DNA of 64,000 nt from Aporrectodea caliginosa. Taxonomy: Eukaryota; Annelida; Clitellata; Crassiclitellata; Lumbricidae. The number at the start of each line of letters is the position of its first letter. Position 1 is the stretch's first letter. Of this stretch, positions 59,884-64,000 are shown piece by piece. The stretch lies in NCBI GenBank assembly GCA_020284085.1, contig JACEVL010000145.1:268501-332500 (forward strand), given 5' to 3'. The translations under genes were made by a program, and so were the position numbers. The notes under the pieces were generated by a model. The model was not told the DNA's origin. It saw only the letters and a program-made list of their open reading frames with translations, and made no database searches.

Positions 59884-60831
59884 TCCGTTTCCACTTATCC
59901 TAAGAGGATGGTGTGATCAACAGTGTCAAAAGCGGCACTAATGTCATAAAGGAGAGTAGAATGGTATAGCTATGTGGACCACATCATGAAATATATCTGC
60001 TAGAAGACTCACCATAAGAGATTCCGTCGAGTGGAATTTTCTAAATCCAGACTGAAGAGGAGGCATTAGAGAGTGAAGATCAAGGTAGTGGACCAATTCA
60101 ACAGAGACACATTTCTCATAATGAAGGTAGAACAGTCTGCCGTAGTTCCTGTCTGTGTCCGAACTTCGAAAACAATGTTTTGGAACGAGTAGCCATTGTA
60201 GATTTTATGCTTCAACATTTCGTAATTATTCATGTTCAAAATAGAATGTTCTTAGCGCTCAATTCATCGGACAAAATGCGTATTCAGCTGAAATGACAAC
60301 AGAATCAATGAAAAATTGCAAAAAAACTGGTAAAAATTTATAACAAATGTTTACTGTTAAACAATCCCGCATCACAATGTACCGTTAGAAAGGCGGTTCA
60401 GAGCTGATTTAAATTAAATACTATATATATCTATAGGTTGAAATTATCTCAAAGCATAAAAGGTTATTCGTGTTTAACCGTTTTCAGAGTTAGCGACATG
60501 TCGCGAACCAGGGGACATGGTAAAAAGTTAATAACTTCTACAAATATGGGCATATTCTGAAAATTAATACACCGTTTTATTCAATATTAAGAGCTCTATC
60601 CAGGCGTGTATTGAATGACATTTAATTAGTTTTGAATTAAATATTTTACAAGAAAACGTGAAATTTTATCGAAACAATGCTATTTTTCGTAACTTTGGCC
60701 CTCTGGTGGGGGCGGAAGACATGAATATTTAAAAAAACTTTTTCGACATTTTTTGACCCCATACCATTAGGCAACTTTTGGTTGCTATTACTTTTGAATT
60801 TCTAATTTTCGCTTTTTTCACTCCACCCTAG
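59884..60831 (-). mobile_element. Second copy of the RT-carrying DNA element, one end lost
   Basis: The right end reads (reverse complement) CTAGGGTGGAGTGAAAAAAG and the body matches 28185-28800 in inverted orientation, followed by the same RT fragment (to AFDTVDHTILL). Homology ends near 59884, before the far inverted repeat, so this copy is truncated there. Confidence 0.78.
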
Positions 60832-60839
60832 TGTAGGCC

Positions 60840-61284
60840 TACTACAAAAGCACACAGTGTGTATTTAAACCGGGCGGCGGTCATATACGTGTAACAACAG
60901 GATCTTGCAAATGTGCTATTTATAGGCCTACTCTGCAGACAATAGAGTGGTACCTTTCCGCTTCTGCATTCCAGATTGGCGACAACGCCACTAATTGAGT
61001 GTGCCTGTGCGACCCGGATGTGTTGCACGAGACAGCAAACCGGGTGGTGATTATGCGTAATAACAGGATCTTACAAGCACTGGTTTTTCCTGTGTTGTCC
61101 CATGTCTAATTCACATGCAAAAACATTTATATAGTCCTACAGCGTTGTTGGAAATCGAGGAGACTTTAAAATTAATTATATTATAATATAGTCCTCCAGT
61201 TATACGCCTTTATCGATAGCCTAGTGTTATAATTGACGAAGCGATAAAATGATTGATAAACGTGTTACAGTGTAGCATTCATTA
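60840..61284. other. Unassigned sequence
   Basis: GCGTAATAACAGGATCTTAC at about 61054 resembles TACGTGTAACAACAGGATCT at about 60884, a direct repeat about 170 bp apart. No gene. Confidence 0.35.
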
Positions 61285-61565
61285 TTAGGCCTATTCATCA
61301 ATCCAACTTCTACTTTGGCGAGAATCCTTCTCATCGATCCATCTTCCATTAGGCACACATTCGTTTCATCAGTCTAGCTTCTATTTAAGCAGAAATTATT
61401 TTTTCATCAAAACAATTTTTATTTAATTAAGATTTATTTTCCATAAATCCAGCTTCTATTTAAGCAATATGCTTTTCATCAGACCCACTTCTATTTAGGA
61501 AAAAAATATTTTCATCAATCCGACTTCTATTTAGCAAGATATCGTTTTGTCAATCCAACCTGTTT
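61285..61565. repeat. Degenerate minisatellite related to the foldback interior
   Basis: About seven units of TTTCATCAATCCAACTTCTA followed by TTTA and a variable spacer (about 42 bp period). The sequence matches the interior of the foldback element at 35401, but no foldback arms are seen here. Confidence 0.75.
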
Positions 61566-61867
61566 TCGCAAAACGAAGAACCATGCAAATAGGCCTAAGA
61601 TTATCCCTATGACACACACCTGGGGTCAATTTGACCCCATCGATGGAACTTCCTTGAATAGCTGCGTTGATACAAATAGTAAAAATCTGAAATAATTCAA
61701 ATTCCTCAGCAATTCATCCCTCTACATACTTTATATGGAAAAATTCGAAGAGTTTAGAATTCTTGGTTCAATGATACAAAAATAAGAATGACACTAGGGC
61801 ATATTTAGCACACCTATCAGACCCCAGGCTGTAACATTGACCATAACATAAACCAGGCTATGTAACA

Positions 61868-62607
61868 TACACAAATACACACATACATACATACACGCAT
61901 GCATGCATACATACATACATAATATATACATACATACATACATACATAAATACATACAAGCATACATACATACATATATATATATCCATCAATACACACA
62001 TATACATGTATATATACATACAAATATACATTCCTACATATATACATGTACATGAATACATGCATATACATTATACACACATAGAAATATATACACGCAT
62101 GCATGCATGCATACCTACATACATACATACAAACATACATACATACATACATACATACATACATAACACATACATACTTACATACATGCATACACACATA
62201 CACACACACATATATAAATACATACCAATATGCATCCATACATATATACATGTACATGCGTATATGTATATACACATACATACAAATATATACATGCATG
62301 CATGCATACATCCATCCATCCATACGTACACGCATACACAAATGCACACATATATATACATACCAGTATACATCCATACATATATACAAGTACATGCGTA
62401 CATGCATATACAGATTATACACACATTATATACATATATATACATGCATGCATACGTACATACATACATAGATCTATCCTTCCATGCATACATACAAAAA
62501 AGCACACATGCATACATGCATGCACATATATATATATATACATACAAATACACATTCATACATATATACATGTACATGCATGCATGCATGTGCACACATA
62601 CATACAA
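61868..62607. repeat. Compound (ATAC)n/(ATGC) microsatellite, 740 bp
   Basis: ACATACATAC tracts mixed with GCATGCATGC and ATATAT. Within it, blocks of roughly 170-180 bp recur (for example CATATATACATGTACATG at about 62038, 62242 and 62562), so it has grown by larger duplications as well as slippage. Confidence 0.9.
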
Positions 62608-62763
62608 ACATGGGCGTCGAGAGCCAAGGCGGACCCCGGGGCAGACACTTCTCAGCGTCCAACAGGGCCCCTTGTTTTTTCAATTTTATCTGTAAGCCCG
62701 AGTCTGATGTAAGGCTGAAAAAGCCCATCAAACTATATTTAATGAATAATAATGAGGGTAATA

Positions 62764-63201
62764 TTAATAATAGCAAAAGTAGATGTAAAAATCAACTTCT
62801 GGTTTTAAAGGTCCACCAGCCTCGCCAGATGGCCCAGATCTATCTGAGTCATCTTGTCCGGCGATTTCATTGACAGGCATGAAGATGCTTCCATACCCAT
62901 TTTCAGGCTTCGCGTCAACTAGACCTGTGACAGTTGTCGCATTATAATGTCCAATTTCAGGAGGTGCTGATATGTCACTTGCAATGTCTGCATAGACTGC
63001 ATCAACAACTCGCTCTGTGCCATGATCATCAACTCCACTACTACTGCTACTACTAGCGACGATATTGTCAGCTTGATTTGCTGCATCATTCGCTTTTGAT
63101 GAAATTGAAAATCCAAGATTTTGAAGGAGTGTCTGTCTACCTAGTCTTTCTTTCCTTTTTTTGAGCTCCAGATTTCTTATGGCAATTCTTCGTCTAATTT
63201 G
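62764..63201 (-). CDS. Open exon-like frame without ATG, unknown product
   Basis: On the minus strand a frame stays open for about 145 codons from just after a TGA (near 63202) to a TAA at 62764-62766. It begins with a basic segment (RRRIAIRNLELKKRKERLGR), continues through a Ser run (about SSSSSSG) and an acidic, Asp/Glu-rich tail (YADIASDISAPPEIGHY, GQDDSDRSG), and has no ATG near its beginning. An AG sits close to its upstream edge (about 63193), so it could be a 3'-terminal exon. The mix resembles an intracellular tail, but I recognise no family. A smaller ATG-started frame overlapping it looks like a shadow. It could also be chance or a transposon remnant. Confidence 0.35.
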   Translation of the reverse strand, partial: QIRRRIAIRNLELKKRKERLGRQTLLQNLGFSISSKANDAANQADNIVASSSSSSGVDDHGTERVVDAVYADIASDISAPPEIGHYNATTVTGLVDAKPENGYGSIFMPVNEIAGQDDSDRSGPSGEAGGPLKPEVDFYIYFCYY

Positions 63202-63351
63202 TCATCAACTTAAAGGAATATAGCCTAATATAAAATATTGTTAATTTGGTATCAATTACTTATTATATGATAACTTATGTTCTGTATATCCAGTTGTAAG
63301 TTCAAGTATTAGCCTATTTATTTGGATAATAACTCAAACTTCAATTTCATA

Positions 63352-63970
63352 CCCCTAGAACTTTATAGTTCTATGTCCACTTTTTGCGAAACGGAGAAAA
63401 ACGATTTTTAAGATTTGCTGACGAAATTTTTTTGCTCTGTTTCATTTATGGCAATAAAATTAAACTTTTTGGAAAACAAAGTTTTCCCTTAGTATGATTA
63501 TATGTGTATTTCGATCATAATGTAAACCGATTATGAGTAATTTGGCTATAATTATGGCAGGGGTGACTATTTTTGGACATAGAGCTGTATAACATTATTG
63601 ATTGCAGACAAAGTGAGTGCTGTAGGTTCTAAGTCCAGTCACGTGTTAAGATCTCTCACTGGTATTGGCTATGGACATAGCACCGTATAATTCTTTTTTC
63701 AAACCTCACTCGATCACGGTTATATCTCCAATTCACGTGATACAAAATTAATGATTCTATTGGATGACTGAACTTGTTCCTCTATAATAGCTTTGAGACA
63801 CAGGTCCAAATATGTGGACATAGAACTTTATAGCACTGAAGATAGAGCTAAAGAAAGCGTCTCCAGTTAAGCTAGACTGTTCAGGACATAGCCCCTGTCA
63901 TCCCGGTAACGGATATAGCGTTAGGTTGATTTTTCAAAAAAGTGGACATAGAACCTTATAGTTCTAGGGG
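63352..63970. mobile_element. MITE with CCCCTAGAAC ends and TA duplication
   Basis: Imperfect inverted repeats of about 37 bp (CCCCTAGAACTTTATAGTTC at the left), flanked by TA. The subterminal word GGACATAGAACTTTATAG recurs inside with changes near 63576, 63672, 63818, 63873 and 63932. Confidence 0.8.
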
Positions 63971-64000
63971 TACGAGATTTTGTAAATTTACATCCAGTAA

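Overview
The window is animal nuclear DNA: split genes with GT-AG introns, low gene density, AT-rich sequence, abundant microsatellites and many layers of transposable elements. Frequent TAGGCCTA-type words, a neuropeptide-type GPCR and Gmr1-like, MULE/NOF-like, pogo-like, hAT-like and CR1/L2-like repeats suggest a marine invertebrate, perhaps an echinoderm or another invertebrate deuterostome. I cannot fix the species.

Host genes are few. (1) An M13 (neprilysin/ECE-like) zinc metallopeptidase lies on the + strand as six small exons between 2174 and 7229. It includes the HEISH zinc motif and the downstream ENLAD motif; its first and last exons were not found. (2) A ten-finger C2H2 zinc-finger gene (minus, 18162-19154) is built from two five-finger blocks and is interrupted by one in-frame TAG. 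(3) An intact single-exon class A GPCR of the bombesin/CCHamide-like type (minus, 57330-58583) has about 1 kb of its 3' flank tandemly duplicated at 53965-56250. (4) An open exon-like frame without ATG lies at 62764-63201 (minus).

The rest is mostly mobile DNA. The centrepiece is a 6.9 kb LTR retrotransposon (35954-42840) with the order Gag-protease-integrase-RT-RNase H, i.e. integrase before reverse transcriptase as in Gmr1-like elements. Two relatives lie on the minus strand: a truncated copy at about 25950-26918 and a solo LTR at 32761-33236. Three foldback-ended elements with 8-9 bp target duplications (7719-8459, 34038-34901, 35401-35893) look like MULE/NOF elements, and two keep a MULE transposase C-terminus. 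A pogo-like element (12822-15065) sits inside an (ACT)n microsatellite. A TA-target element (54771-55860) has its empty site preserved in the neighbouring duplicate at 57084. A TTAGGGTGGAGTG-ended DNA element carries a piece of LINE reverse transcriptase and is present twice (28185-29260 and about 59884-60831). PIF/Harbinger-like, piggyBac-like, hAT-like and Helitron-like pieces, tRNA-derived SINEs and at least ten 5'-truncated LINE ends fill most of what remains.

Region by region: 0-9 kb, a decayed LINE, the M13 peptidase exons with repeat-filled introns, and a first foldback element. 10-17.5 kb, a PIF/Harbinger-like pair and a pogo-like element. 18-19.2 kb, the zinc-finger gene. 20-35 kb, LINE ends, Helitron-like DNA, a truncated Gmr1-like copy, hAT pieces, TTAGGGTG elements and a solo LTR. 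34-43 kb, nested foldback elements, the Gmr1-like retrotransposon and the ORF it truncates. 44-53 kb, SINE clusters, a piggyBac-like MITE and simple repeats. 53-58.6 kb, the GPCR with its duplicated 3' flank. 59-64 kb, microsatellites, a second RT-carrying element and a terminal MITE.
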